Assembly (NCBI GenBank): GCA_017405945.1
Contig: JAFQZL010000014.1
Coordinates: 1-64,000 of the forward strand
From: Acidaminococcaceae bacterium
Lineage (GTDB): Bacteria > Bacillota > Negativicutes > Acidaminococcales > Acidaminococcaceae
DNA: 64,000 bases
Reading direction: 5' to 3'
The notes below the pieces were generated by a model. It saw nothing but the letters and a program-made list of their open reading frames with translations, ran no database searches and was not told the DNA's origin. Below are positions 17,936-27,104 of the stretch, piece by piece. Positions within the stretch are counted from its first letter, which is position 1. Every line of letters begins with the position of its first letter. The position numbers and the translations under genes were made by a program.

Positions 17936-18880
17936 CTATTCATTTGTGTTTTCCGCAGAAGTACTTTCCACTGTAAGATCAATGTCAACCGTTTGCCTGT
18001 CTGCTCTTACTCCGTCAGGCAAAATTATCTTCACCGGCACGGTCGTATTTTTAGTAATATTGTCCAACTGGACCGGTTCCAGTTCCAGTTCTTTCAGGTT
18101 ATCAATCACAGACGGAGCCCCGGACACGGTAACCTTAAACGGATTGACAGTAGAACTTGTCATTTTTAACCCGTCCGGTAATGCACCTTTGTAGACAGCC
18201 TTTACCAGAACTGTCGCCGTCTGGGATCTCTTTTTAAATTTTGTGTGCACAACAACTTCTGCCGGATCAACCGTCACATCCTGCATATCCATACCGTCTT
18301 TCGCCACAGCGAGCGGTTTTTGTGTCACAGTAAAATCTTCACTCCGGCCCCCCACATCTACAGGAACAAAAATCTTGTCCAACGCTTCCAGGCGGGTAGC
18401 CGCTCCCTGAATTTTAACCTCAGACGGTGTAAGTCTGTGTTCTTCTACGATAAAATCCTTATTGGGGGAACCGATAATCTCCGCAGTGACAGGCACGATT
18501 TTATCCTTTTTCACATCAATAAACAGATTAACTGCCGGAGGGGTAACCTGCACTACGTCCCCTCTGGCAAAACGGGCGTTGATCAGGACCGTGTGTGTGC
18601 CTACGGAAAGCTTGCTCAAATTAACAAAAGCAAAAATATCACTTTCCGGCATGTTAGCCAGCGCCGTACGGGTACCCCTGACCCTTACGCTTACTTTTTC
18701 AGGAACATTAAACACAATCATGCTTTCTGTCAGATTGCGCGAAACCAGCGGAACAGCAAACTCCTTTTCTACGATGGGGTTCTGCTCGCTCATCACGTAC
18801 AGCCATAAACAACAGGCAATAAGCAAACACATTAGCCGGGCAAACCATTTATCACGATTCTCAGTGTTCTTATTAATCAT
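17936..18880 (-). CDS. cdaR: YbbR-domain protein, CdaA regulator
   Basis: A 314-residue protein with one N-terminal transmembrane helix (about 15-29) and an extracytoplasmic part built of repeated YbbR domains. Recurrent 'VRVRGTRTALANM', 'VKIQGAATRLEAL' and 'VTVSGAPSVIDNL' segments mark them. CdaR binds and tunes the diadenylate cyclase CdaA. It overlaps cdaA by 4 nt (ATGA), the usual translational coupling. In many Firmicutes glmM follows cdaR. Here the next gene is a flavoprotein and glmM lies about 20 kb away. Confidence 0.9.
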   Translation of the reverse strand: MINKNTENRDKWFARLMCLLIACCLWLYVMSEQNPIVEKEFAVPLVSRNLTESMIVFNVPEKVSVRVRGTRTALANMPESDIFAFVNLSKLSVGTHTVLINARFARGDVVQVTPPAVNLFIDVKKDKIVPVTAEIIGSPNKDFIVEEHRLTPSEVKIQGAATRLEALDKIFVPVDVGGRSEDFTVTQKPLAVAKDGMDMQDVTVDPAEVVVHTKFKKRSQTATVLVKAVYKGALPDGLKMTSSTVNPFKVTVSGAPSVIDNLKELELEPVQLDNITKNTTVPVKIILPDGVRADRQTVDIDLTVESTSAENTNE

Positions 18881-19773
18881 GATTTGCCTCCCGGTTTTAC
18901 AATCTGCTTAACGTCATTTGCCTCTTTCTCATTTTTATTACGGATTTTGTCCAGCTTCTCCAGAATCATCTGTTTCAGCGTAAAATGATTGTGCCCCACA
19001 AAAGCAGACTGTAACATGTCGATAACATCTTCCCGCCGCAGGTAGCGGTAAATTTCGCCATTCCTGGTAACAGAGACCGTACCTGTTTCCTCGCTGACCA
19101 CCACCACCAACGCATCCGACTGTTCGGAAATACCGATTGCTGCCCGGTGCCGTGTCCCCAGCTCCTGGCTCAGGCCTCTGGCATCCGTCAGCGGAAGCAG
19201 GCAGGATGCCGCAATGATGCGATTGCCCCGGATGATGACCGCGCCATCATGCAAAGGCGTGTCTTTTTCAAAAATATTTAACAGGAGACTATCCGTCACC
19301 AATCCGTCGATCTTAATGCCGGTTTCGATTCTTTCTTCCAGTCCGACTGCCCTTTCAAACACAATCAGGGCCCCGACCTTTCTCTGTCCCATGATGACTG
19401 CGGCATTGGCCACCGCTTCGATCATATCGTTCAGTTCTGCTTCATCCAGTTCCACCCGTTTACGGAACAGACGGCCACGGCCAATCTGCTCCAGCGCCCG
19501 GCGCAGCTCCGGCTGGAATACAACAGGTAAAGCAACCATCATCATTGTCATAGCTTTTTCCAATATCCAGTTGATGACATGCAGGTTCAGCCATTTGCTG
19601 ACAATAACCAGTACCGCCAATACCATCAGTCCTTTGACCAACGCCGCAGCCCTGGTATTTTTCAGCATAATATAAATCCTGTACAGAAAAAAGGCAACAA
19701 GACCGGTATCAATTACGTCCAGGATACCTATTGTCCTTGCTAATGCCTGAAATTGTTCCAGCAACGGTTTCAC
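18877..19773 (-). CDS. cdaA: Diadenylate cyclase (c-di-AMP synthase)
   Basis: A 298-residue membrane enzyme that joins two ATP into cyclic di-AMP, a second messenger for potassium, osmolyte and cell-wall control. Three hydrophobic helices occupy about residues 20-80. The DAC domain carries the catalytic DGA (176-178) and RHR (208-210) motifs, as well as the SQELGTRHRAA context. It is followed by cdaR with a 4-nt overlap. The order cdaA-cdaR is conserved in Firmicutes. Confidence 0.95.
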   Translation of the reverse strand: MKPLLEQFQALARTIGILDVIDTGLVAFFLYRIYIMLKNTRAAALVKGLMVLAVLVIVSKWLNLHVINWILEKAMTMMMVALPVVFQPELRRALEQIGRGRLFRKRVELDEAELNDMIEAVANAAVIMGQRKVGALIVFERAVGLEERIETGIKIDGLVTDSLLLNIFEKDTPLHDGAVIIRGNRIIAASCLLPLTDARGLSQELGTRHRAAIGISEQSDALVVVVSEETGTVSVTRNGEIYRYLRREDVIDMLQSAFVGHNHFTLKQMILEKLDKIRNKNEKEANDVKQIVKPGGKS

Positions 19774-19861
19774 CTTGTCTTTCTATAAATTAAAATCATA
19801 AAAATATCATAAACCTGTACATTTCATTATAACAAAATGTGGTAGTTTTCGCTATAAAAAA

Positions 19862-19923
19862 CAAAACTCTTTTGCAGAAAATTTCCAAAAAACCATGAAA
19901 ATCTTCATACAAAAGAGTTTTTC
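19862..19923 (-). terminator. Terminator after argH
   Basis: AAAACTCTTTTG (19863-19874) and CAAAAGAGTTTT (19910-19921) pair around a ~35-nt loop. The minus strand continues with TGTTTTTTAT. Confidence 0.7.
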
Positions 19924-20005
19924 AGTTCTATTTAAGGAAATACTGATTAATTCGAATGCCTCCAGGTAATCTTTAAGCCTGTCTGGCTTTCCTATTCTGT
20001 TTCAC

Positions 20006-21418
20006 TCAGACCTTTTCCAGCAGTTCCTTCAGCGTCTTTTCCTGTTCTTTCAGGATTGCTTCGTCCTTCTCCAGCTGCTTGTCGTTTTCCATATAGCTGG
20101 GCCCTCCGTAGGAAACCCGGGCGTTAACGCAGTGTTCCGGATCCAGAGCCTCCATCAGATCAGGCTCAAACAGTTTGCAGAACTGCTTATATTCATCCAA
20201 TGTCATGTCCAGCAGGAATTTGTTTTCTTTAATGGCATAGGCCACGCACTGTCCCACTACCGCATGGGCCTTGCGGAACGGCAGTCCTTTCCGGACCAGA
20301 TAGTCTGCCAGATCCGTAGCATTGGAAAAATCGTGAGACACCGCCCACCGCATCCGGTTAGTATTTACCGTCATGGTAGCGATCATGTCCCTGTAGACCT
20401 GAAGCGTGAACTTCACCGTGTCAATGGCATCAAACAGGCCTTCCTTGTCTTCCTGCAGATCTTTATTATACGTCAGCGGCAAGCCTTTCAATGTAGTCAG
20501 CATAGCCATCAGCTCGCCGTAAACGCGGCCCGTCTTGCCCCGCACCAGCTCGGAAATATCCGGATTTTTCTTCTGGGGCATCATGGAGGAACCGGTGGCA
20601 AAGGCGTCGTCAAGCTCCACAAAACCGAACTCCGTGCTGCTCCACAGGCACAATTCTTCAGACAGGCGGCTCATGTGCATCATCAATACAGAGGCAAAAG
20701 ACAGGAAATCCAACACATAATCCCGGTCGCTGACCGCATCCATGCTGTTTGTATACACATTTTTAAAATTTAACTGCTCCGCTACATAGAACCGGTCAAT
20801 GGGGAACGTGGTTCCCGCAATGGCCCCGGCTCCCAGGGGCATGATGTCCGCATCCTCCCACACGCCCAGCAGGCGGCGGAAGTCACGCTGCAGCATGTGA
20901 AAATAAGCCAGCAGGTGATGGGCGAAGGTAATAGGCTGGGCCCGTTGCAGATGGGTGTAGCCGGGCATCAGTGTCTTGTCATGCTGCTTTGCCACAGACA
21001 GGATCACTTTTTCAAACTCCAGCAGCAGTTCCGCTACCTCCACAATCTGCCGCTTCATATACATATGCATATCCAGCGCCACCTGGTCGTTGCGGCTCCG
21101 GGCCGTATGCAGTCTTGCCCCCGCATCCCCGATCCGTTCCGTCAGGCGCGCTTCCACGTTCATATGGATATCTTCCAGCGCTACGCTGAACTCAAAGTTG
21201 CCGGCTTCAATGTCCTTCAGAATATCCTGCAGTCCCGCCACGATCTTCGTTCCGTCTGCCTCCGGAATAATGCCGCATTTTACCAGCATCTTGGCATGGG
21301 CAATACTGCCCCGGATATCCTCCTGATACAAACGCTTATCATAATTAATGGACGCATTGAATGCGTCCACTAATTCGTTCGTATTCTTACTGAACCGGCC
21401 GCCCCACAATTTGGCCAT
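20006..21418 (-). CDS. argH: Argininosuccinate lyase
   Basis: A 470-residue enzyme of the fumarase/aspartase superfamily that splits argininosuccinate into arginine and fumarate, the last step of arginine synthesis. It opens with the typical [20 protein letters not shown] segment and carries the superfamily signature [12 protein letters not shown] (about 280-291). [12 protein letters not shown] follows. The ATG at 21418 overlaps the argG stop by one base (TAATG), so the two are translationally coupled. The length is normal. Confidence 0.98.
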   Translation of the reverse strand: MAKLWGGRFSKNTNELVDAFNASINYDKRLYQEDIRGSIAHAKMLVKCGIIPEADGTKIVAGLQDILKDIEAGNFEFSVALEDIHMNVEARLTERIGDAGARLHTARSRNDQVALDMHMYMKRQIVEVAELLLEFEKVILSVAKQHDKTLMPGYTHLQRAQPITFAHHLLAYFHMLQRDFRRLLGVWEDADIMPLGAGAIAGTTFPIDRFYVAEQLNFKNVYTNSMDAVSDRDYVLDFLSFASVLMMHMSRLSEELCLWSSTEFGFVELDDAFATGSSMMPQKKNPDISELVRGKTGRVYGELMAMLTTLKGLPLTYNKDLQEDKEGLFDAIDTVKFTLQVYRDMIATMTVNTNRMRWAVSHDFSNATDLADYLVRKGLPFRKAHAVVGQCVAYAIKENKFLLDMTLDEYKQFCKLFEPDLMEALDPEHCVNARVSYGGPSYMENDKQLEKDEAILKEQEKTLKELLEKV

Positions 21419-22647
21419 TATTTTAACGTGCCTTTCTTCATCATGGCCCGTACGGCTAACGGCAGGCCGAACAGATTGATGAAACCGGTTGCGTCGCTCT
21501 GATCATATACTTCGTCTTCGCCAAAGGTTACATATTCCTTGCTGTACAGGGAATACGGGGACTTGGCGCCGGCGCTGATGATGTTGCCTTTATACAGTTT
21601 CAGACGTACCGTACCGGTAACGGTCTTCTGGGTTTCGTTAACGAAAGCTTCCAGTGCTTCCCGAAGCGCGCAGAACCATTTTCCATCATACACCAGTTCC
21701 GCATATTTGATGGCCAGGCCTTCTTTGTAATGATAGGTATCCCGGTCCAGGCACAGGTTTTCCAGTTCATTGTGGGCATAGTAGATGATGGCGCCCGCCG
21801 GGGTTTCATACACACCGCGGCTCTTCATGCCTACCAGACGGTTTTCCACGATATCGCTGATACCTACGCCATTGCGGATGCCGATGGCATTCAGGGTTTC
21901 CACCAGCTGGGCCGGGCTCATCTTTTTCCCGTTTACAGATACCGGAACGCCCTGCTCGAACTCCAGCTCGATTATTTCCGGTTTGTCCGGCGCGGTCTCC
22001 GGCGTGCAGGTTACCCGGAACATCTTCGCCTGGGGCGCATTCCACGGATCTTCCAAATCGGAACCTTCATGAGAGAGATGCCACATGTTGCGGTCCATGG
22101 AATAGTCGTCTTCATGGGATACGGGAATGGGAATGTTATGAGCTGCAGCGTAATCGATCTCCTGATCACGGGAGCGCAGTTCCCATTCACGCCAGGGCGC
22201 GATGATGGCCAGATCCGGATCCAGGGATTTTACGGTTAGTTCAAAACGTACCTGGTCATTACCCTTGCCGGTAGCGCCGTGAGCCACTGCGTCAGCCCCT
22301 TCCTTGTGGGCAATGTCCACCAGGTGCTTGGCGATCAGCGGGCGGGCAAAGGATGTGCCCAGCAGATATTTCTTTTCATATACGGCGCCGGCCTTTACGC
22401 AGGGCCATACATAATTGGCGATAAAGTCTTCCTTCAGATCCAGAATGTAGCACTTGCTGGCGCCGGATTTGATGGCCTTGTCATGCACAGGATCCAGCTC
22501 GTCGCCCTGACCCAGGTCAGCGCAGACCGCAATGATTTCGCAATTATTGTAATTCTCTTTTAACCAGGGGATGATAACGGAGGTATCCAGACCGCCGCTG
22601 TATGCTAATACAACTTTTTTGATGTTTTCCTTTTTTACTTTTGCCAT
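21418..22647 (-). CDS. argG: Argininosuccinate synthase
   Basis: A 409-residue enzyme that joins citrulline and aspartate using ATP. The PP-loop motif [10 protein letters not shown] is close to the N-terminus (about 15-24), with further conserved [12 protein letters not shown] and [14 protein letters not shown] segments. The ATG at 22647 has AGGGAGG nine bases upstream. A longer frame beginning at TTG 22689 would put this ribosome site inside the coding region and is not preferred. It is first in argG-argH and has its own promoter. Confidence 0.98.
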   Translation of the reverse strand: MAKVKKENIKKVVLAYSGGLDTSVIIPWLKENYNNCEIIAVCADLGQGDELDPVHDKAIKSGASKCYILDLKEDFIANYVWPCVKAGAVYEKKYLLGTSFARPLIAKHLVDIAHKEGADAVAHGATGKGNDQVRFELTVKSLDPDLAIIAPWREWELRSRDQEIDYAAAHNIPIPVSHEDDYSMDRNMWHLSHEGSDLEDPWNAPQAKMFRVTCTPETAPDKPEIIELEFEQGVPVSVNGKKMSPAQLVETLNAIGIRNGVGISDIVENRLVGMKSRGVYETPAGAIIYYAHNELENLCLDRDTYHYKEGLAIKYAELVYDGKWFCALREALEAFVNETQKTVTGTVRLKLYKGNIISAGAKSPYSLYSKEYVTFGEDEVYDQSDATGFINLFGLPLAVRAMMKKGTLK

Positions 22648-22732
22648 TTTAACGGGCCTCCCTTGTCGTAATTGTGTTTGCCTGCACAATCCTGCCTGCC
22701 GCAGTTACTGCAGATAAAGTTTTAACATGCTT

Positions 22733-22776
22733 ATTGTAGCACGTAATTAAAAAATTGCAAGTGTTTTTATGCAATT
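22733..22776 (-). promoter_or_regulatory. argG promoter with an inverted repeat over the -35 element
   Basis: On the minus strand TTGCAA (22760-22755) and TACAAT (22738-22733) are separated by 16 nt. AATTGCA (22753-22759) and TGCAATT (22770-22776) form an inverted repeat covering the -35 element and may be an operator. A TGAATAATTATAA sequence at 22791-22803 resembles one half of an ArgR box, but this is weak. Confidence 0.55.
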
Positions 22777-22886
22777 TTTTTCATTTTTTTTGAATAATTA
22801 TAAAGCGCTTCGTTCATTACAAAGATTGCTACGGTACATTGAAATGCAGACAAAACCGTTTTCTTCCTGAATTAAAGTTCTAAGCA

Positions 22887-23828
22887 TCAGAGTTCCGCGT
22901 CGCTCATCAGCAGCACCATAATGGCTTTCTGTGTATGCAGACGGTTTTCCGCCTGATCCCATACAAAGGACTGCGGTCCTTCCAGCACTTCTTCTGTAAT
23001 TTCCTCGCCCCGGTGGGCCGGCAGGCAGTGCAGCACAATAGCCCCGGGATTGGCCGCTTTCAGCAGTTCGCTGTTGATCTGGTAATCATGGAGCGCTTTC
23101 AGACGGATTTCCCGTTCCGCTTCCTGTCCCATGCTGGTCCAGACATCCGTATATAAAACATCAGCGCCTTTGACTGCCTTGGCAATATCTTCTTCCACGG
23201 AAATTGAACACCCCGTCTGAACCGCGTCTTCCCGGGCCTGTTTCAAAACCATCGGATCCGGCTGGTAACCTTTCGGACTGGCGCATACCATATCCATGCC
23301 GACTTTGGCACAGGCGTACATCAGGGAATGGGCCATATTATTTCCGTCCCCTACATACACCAGCTTACGGCCATTCAAAGAGCCCAGCTGTTCTTCAATG
23401 GTCAACAGGTCCGTCAGGGCCTGGCAGGGATGCAGCAGGTCCGTCAGCCCATTGATTACCGGAATGGAGGCATATTCTGCCAGTTCGATAACGGAATCGT
23501 TGGAAAAGGTTCTGATCATGATTCCATCCACCATACGGGAGAGCACCCGGGCGGTATCGCGGATCGGTTCGCCGCGGCCAATCTGGGAATCTCTGTCGCT
23601 CAGATAGATAGCATGGCCACCCAGCTGATGGAAGCCCGTTTCAAAGGAAACACGGGTACGGGTGGATGCTTTGGAAAACATCATGGCCAGAGTCTTACCT
23701 CTGCAGAATTCATGAGGAACCCCCATCTTCTGCATCTTTTTCAGCTTTTTCGCCACGTCCAGAATCAGCAACACTTCCTCTGTTGATAAATCGTGGATGC
23801 ACAACAAATCCTTATGCTTTAATTTCAT
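22887..23828 (-). CDS. argF: Ornithine carbamoyltransferase
   Basis: A 313-residue enzyme that transfers a carbamoyl group to ornithine to give citrulline. The carbamoyl-phosphate motif STRTRVSFE (about 51-59), the HPCQALTDLLT motif and the ornithine-binding HCLPAHRGEEI are all present. The start at 23828 (MKLKHKDLL) follows GAGAGGGG with 5 nt spacing. The frame could extend to 23915, but the added residues do not resemble the family. It is upstream of argG, separated by about 240 nt that contain the argG promoter, so it is probably a separate transcript. Catabolic use in an arginine deiminase pathway cannot be excluded, but the argG-argH neighbours favour synthesis. Confidence 0.96.
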   Translation of the reverse strand: MKLKHKDLLCIHDLSTEEVLLILDVAKKLKKMQKMGVPHEFCRGKTLAMMFSKASTRTRVSFETGFHQLGGHAIYLSDRDSQIGRGEPIRDTARVLSRMVDGIMIRTFSNDSVIELAEYASIPVINGLTDLLHPCQALTDLLTIEEQLGSLNGRKLVYVGDGNNMAHSLMYACAKVGMDMVCASPKGYQPDPMVLKQAREDAVQTGCSISVEEDIAKAVKGADVLYTDVWTSMGQEAEREIRLKALHDYQINSELLKAANPGAIVLHCLPAHRGEEITEEVLEGPQSFVWDQAENRLHTQKAIMVLLMSDAEL

Positions 23829-23946
23829 GATAACCCCTCTCATCTGTGTGGAATTAAAGAACAGGCTGTAAAAGGCTTTCCTGTTATAATTTAGTATTTT
23901 ACCATATTCTTTCACATTTTAATAGTAAAAATTTCACAAAGCGGCT

Positions 23947-23975
23947 TTGCCAAATGCTTTCCGGCTTGGTACAAT
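23947..23975 (+). promoter_or_regulatory. Promoter of the peptidoglycan glycosyltransferase gene
   Basis: TTGCCA (23947-23952) and TACAAT (23970-23975) with a 17-nt spacer. An AAGGAG ribosome site precedes the ATG at 24005. Confidence 0.7.
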
Positions 23976-24004
23976 AGTGATAACAACATGAGCAAGGAGA
24001 TACC

Positions 24005-25000
24005 ATGCGCAAGAAAAAACAAAAGAAAAGCCGTCTTCCGATGATTCTGGGACTTACCGTCGTCTTTATCCTGGTCTTCACCGGTTGGAGCGTGTTGGGC
24101 CCGCGGCCGGAAATACCAAAACCCCTAAGTCAGGCAGCTGATGACTTTAAAAAGAATCCGAAAATAAAAAATGTCATTGACCTGACAGGGAATCAGGCAA
24201 AAACCGTAACTGACAAAATCGGCGACGCAACAAAAGCCACCGGTAACGCGCTGGATGGTTCTGCACTGCCGGACAAAGCCGGGAAGCTGGCAGACTCAGT
24301 TGCCAAAGGTACCGACAAACTGGGAAAACAGGTAAAACAGGGTGGCGATACCGCTTTAGTGAAAGTTTCTACTGTATGGCATGTGGAAGAAACCATTAAC
24401 TCGCTACGCTCAGATCCGGACTGGATAAGCCTCCGGAAAATCCCTGACCACACCCGGAAAGCACTGCTGGCCATCGAAGATCACGACTTTTATAAACACG
24501 GTGCCCTGGACATCACCGGGATCGCCAGGGCGGCCTTTGTCAACCTGAAAGCAGGCGAAGTGAAGCAGGGAGGCAGTACACTCACCCAGCAGATGGTCAA
24601 GAATGTTTTCCTGAGCAGCGAACAGACAATGGCCCGCAAAGCAGAAGAGGCTGTCCTGGCAACCTGGGTCGAGCGCAAATATACCAAAGACGAAGTATTG
24701 GAAATGTATTTCAACACCACTTACTTCGGCGCCGGAGCCTATGGTATCCGGGACGCGGCAAAAAAGTATTTTGGCAAAGAGCCGTCACAACTGACGCTGC
24801 CTGAAAGCGCCATGCTGGCCGCCATGCCGTACGCCCCCAGCGCATTGAATCCCTATGAAAACCCCGGCGGCTGCGCCAAACGGGTACGCCTTGTATTGAA
24901 AGAAATGCTGAAGTACGGTTATATCGGCAATACAGAACTAACAGATGCACTGGCAAAAGGCGTAACGTTGAAGAACGGCAGAACACTGCTGCTGGAATAA
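24005..25000 (+). CDS. Monofunctional peptidoglycan glycosyltransferase (GT51)
   Basis: A 331-residue membrane enzyme that polymerises lipid II into glycan strands. There is one N-terminal transmembrane helix (about 11-29), then an unusual Ala/Lys/Asp-rich linker (about 40-118) with repeated 'KIGDATKATG' and 'LADSVAKGTDKLGKQ' helices. The GT51 domain follows from about 135. The motifs EDHDFYKHGALD (catalytic Glu near 158), QGGSTLTQQMVKN and RKAEEAVLATWVERKYTKDE are intact. No transpeptidase domain is present, so it resembles MtgA in architecture. It is flanked by its own promoter and terminator. Confidence 0.92.
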   Translation: MRKKKQKKSRLPMILGLTVVFILVFTGWSVLGPRPEIPKPLSQAADDFKKNPKIKNVIDLTGNQAKTVTDKIGDATKATGNALDGSALPDKAGKLADSVAKGTDKLGKQVKQGGDTALVKVSTVWHVEETINSLRSDPDWISLRKIPDHTRKALLAIEDHDFYKHGALDITGIARAAFVNLKAGEVKQGGSTLTQQMVKNVFLSSEQTMARKAEEAVLATWVERKYTKDEVLEMYFNTTYFGAGAYGIRDAAKKYFGKEPSQLTLPESAMLAAMPYAPSALNPYENPGGCAKRVRLVLKEMLKYGYIGNTELTDALAKGVTLKNGRTLLLE

Positions 25001-25020
25001 TTATTGTTCGTAATATAATT

Positions 25021-25068
25021 AAGCGTGCAAGGTTTTTAATAAAATCTTGCACGCTTCTTTTTTTAATA
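25021..25068 (+). terminator. Terminator of the glycosyltransferase gene
   Basis: AAGCGTGCAAG and CTTGCACGCTT pair around a 14-nt loop and are followed by CTTTTTTTAAT. It also ends the convergent purH-like/mpg unit region. Confidence 0.9.
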
Positions 25069-25084
25069 TTAAAACCTTTGCTGC

Positions 25085-25675
25085 TCAACTGCCGGTAATT
25101 GATACGTTTTGGTTATCTTTTACATAAAACCGCCAGAGCCAGGCCGCCGCTTCTCCCGCATAGGCCACATTGATGCGGGGTGTTGCAACAATCTGCGTAT
25201 CTGCAATATTCCGGTACCGGATCAGGCGCAGCGGACTGTATGCTGCACACAGATCCAGCCCGTATTCGTTTTTGGTAATGCCTAATGCCTGACAGAGTTT
25301 CCCCGGACCGCTGCTTAAGTTTCGCAGCTGATTCGTCTGCCGTCTCTTACGCATCAGATCAAGTCCGATAACCGGCTCCAGCGCCCGGATCAGGACAGCG
25401 TTTCCTTCCCCTTCCGGACCGGTTACCACGTTAAAACAGTGATGCATTCCGTAAATGAAATACACATAGGCATACCCGCCGTCGTGGTACATGATTTCCG
25501 TGCGTTCGCTCCGGTTCCGGTATGCGTGGCAGGCTTTATCAATGGCGCCAATATATGCTTCTGTTTCAACGATCATGCCGCCGGCAATGCCGCCCGGTGT
25601 ACGGTGTACCAGCAGGCAGCCTAACAGCTTGCGGGCCAGTTCCACGGTATCCTGACGAAAAAATGAATGGTTCAT
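25085..25675 (-). CDS. DNA-3-methyladenine glycosylase, AAG type
   Basis: A 196-residue protein of the eukaryote-like Mpg/AAG family that removes alkylated purines and hypoxanthine from DNA, starting base-excision repair. The conserved VETEAYIGAIDKACHAY segment is present (about 40-56; Glu is the catalytic residue in the family). So are YVYFIYGMHHCFNVVTG and LSSGPGKLCQALGI. The gene starts 3 nt after the stop of the AICAR formyltransferase gene and is therefore almost certainly co-transcribed from the ZTP-controlled promoter. The purine link (hypoxanthine removal) may be coincidental. Confidence 0.93.
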   Translation of the reverse strand: MNHSFFRQDTVELARKLLGCLLVHRTPGGIAGGMIVETEAYIGAIDKACHAYRNRSERTEIMYHDGGYAYVYFIYGMHHCFNVVTGPEGEGNAVLIRALEPVIGLDLMRKRRQTNQLRNLSSGPGKLCQALGITKNEYGLDLCAAYSPLRLIRYRNIADTQIVATPRINVAYAGEAAAWLWRFYVKDNQNVSITGS

Positions 25676-25678
25676 ATA

Positions 25679-26854
25679 TCAATGATGGAACAACCGTAAA
25701 TGAGTAAAGGAAACCGCCATATTGTATTTGTCCGCGGTTTCGATCACATGGTCGTCCCGGATGGAACCGCCGGCTTCCGCCACGTACTGCACGCCGCTGC
25801 GATGGGCCCGTTCAATGTTATCGCCGAAGGGGAAGAAGGCGTCGCTGCCTAAGGCCACGCCGGTCAGCTTCGCCGCCCAGGCTTTCTTTTCTTCCCTGGT
25901 CAGCGGTTCCGGCTTTTCCGTAAAGAACAGCTGCCAGGTCTCCTCTGCCAGCACGTCTTCATAGTCATCAGAAATAAATACATCAATGGTGTTGTCCCGG
26001 TCCGGGCGGCGGATGTCTGCTTTAAAAGGCAGAGCCATGACTTTCGGATTCTGCCGCTGCCACCAGATGTCTGCCTTATTGCCTGCCAGACGGGTGCAGT
26101 GGATGCGGGACTGCTGTCCTGCGCCCACGCCGATGGTCATGCCGTCTTTTACATAGCAGACCGAATTGGACTGGGTGTATTTCAACGTAATCAGCGATAC
26201 CAGAAGGTCACGGACAGCTGCGTCGGGAATATCTTTGTTCTTCGTAGGACGTTCTGCCAGCAGGTCTGCCGTAATCTTCGCGTTGTTGCGGCTCTGCTCA
26301 AAGGAAATGCCGAAGACCTGCTTGGTCTCCTGTTCCTCCGGCACATAATCCGGATCCATCTGCATCACAAGATAGGTACCTTTCCGTTTGCTTTTCAGGA
26401 TTTCCAGCGCTTCTTCCGTATAACCGGGAGCAATGACACCGTCGGATACTTCCCGTTTCAGCAACAGGGCCGTTTCCTTATCACAGATATCGGACAGCGC
26501 GGCAAAGTCGCCGTAGGAAGACATGCGGTCCGCTCCCCGGGCCGCTGCGTAGGCGGAAGCAATAGGCGTCAGCTCCAGGTCGTCCACAAAGTAAATTTTT
26601 TTCAGCGTGTCGCTCAGTTCCGTGGCAATCGCCGCGCCTGCCGGGCTTACATGTTTGAAGGATGCCGCCGCCGGTAAACCGGTAGCTTCTTTTAATTCTT
26701 TTACCAGCTGCCAGCTGTTAAAGGCATCCAGCAGGTTGATGAAACCGGGACGGCCGTTCAGTACGGTAAAAGGCAGGTCCTTCCCGTCATTCATATACAC
26801 TTTCGCGATTCTCTGATTGGGGTTGCAGCCATACTTCAGCGCCATTTCATTCAT
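25679..26854 (-). CDS. purH: AICAR formyltransferase (PurH C-terminal type, no cyclohydrolase domain)
   Basis: A 391-residue protein equal to the formyltransferase part of PurH. It transfers a formyl group from 10-formyl-tetrahydrofolate to AICAR in the second-last step of IMP synthesis. The catalytic Lys-His of the family is seen in SFKHVSPAGAA (about 66-76). TQSNSVCYVKDG and GAGQQSRIHCTRLAGNKA are conserved substrate and cation segments. The C-terminus shows GSDAFFPFGDNIERA. The usual N-terminal MGS/cyclohydrolase domain is absent, so IMP cyclohydrolase must be encoded elsewhere. Control is by the ZTP riboswitch upstream. Confidence 0.93.
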   Translation of the reverse strand: MNEMALKYGCNPNQRIAKVYMNDGKDLPFTVLNGRPGFINLLDAFNSWQLVKELKEATGLPAAASFKHVSPAGAAIATELSDTLKKIYFVDDLELTPIASAYAAARGADRMSSYGDFAALSDICDKETALLLKREVSDGVIAPGYTEEALEILKSKRKGTYLVMQMDPDYVPEEQETKQVFGISFEQSRNNAKITADLLAERPTKNKDIPDAAVRDLLVSLITLKYTQSNSVCYVKDGMTIGVGAGQQSRIHCTRLAGNKADIWWQRQNPKVMALPFKADIRRPDRDNTIDVFISDDYEDVLAEETWQLFFTEKPEPLTREEKKAWAAKLTGVALGSDAFFPFGDNIERAHRSGVQYVAEAGGSIRDDHVIETADKYNMAVSFTHLRLFHH

Positions 26855-26949
26855 GTGTCGATTCCTCCTTGACGTTTTGCTTTTAAACCTGATTCACTTT
26901 TTACAAAAGACTGATTCGACAGGATTATCCGGTTAAAACTTCACTACTG

Positions 26950-27050
26950 TAAAAGCAAAAGCCGGCCAGTCCTGTGCTTTCGCCCAGACGGTCGGCATTC
27001 ACAGTCATGCTCCATGTGGTGAATCCACTTCCGTCAGTCACATGACCTTT
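26950..27050 (-). ncRNA. ZTP (pfl) riboswitch with terminator
   Basis: On the minus strand the RNA shows GACTGACGGAAGTGGA, ACCACATGGAGCATGACTG and GCCGACCGTCTGGGC. These are close to the pfl-motif consensus (conserved 3' CCGCCTGGGC here with a T). The 3' part GCCGACCG can pair with TGGCCGGC further on, followed by TTTTGCTTTT, which makes a terminator. ZTP riboswitches sense ZMP/ZTP, intermediates that build up when formyl-folate is short. Gene context (purH) fits exactly. Confidence 0.92.
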
Positions 27051-27059
27051 CTGTGTTTT

Positions 27060-27089
27060 ATTATATCCTTTATAATCGGAACTTGTCAA
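27060..27089 (-). promoter_or_regulatory. Promoter of the purH-mpg unit
   Basis: TTGACA (27089-27084) and TATAAT (27065-27060) with an 18-nt spacer on the minus strand, just before the ZTP riboswitch. Confidence 0.8.
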
Positions 27090-27104
27090 CGAATCCGAAA
27101 CATT

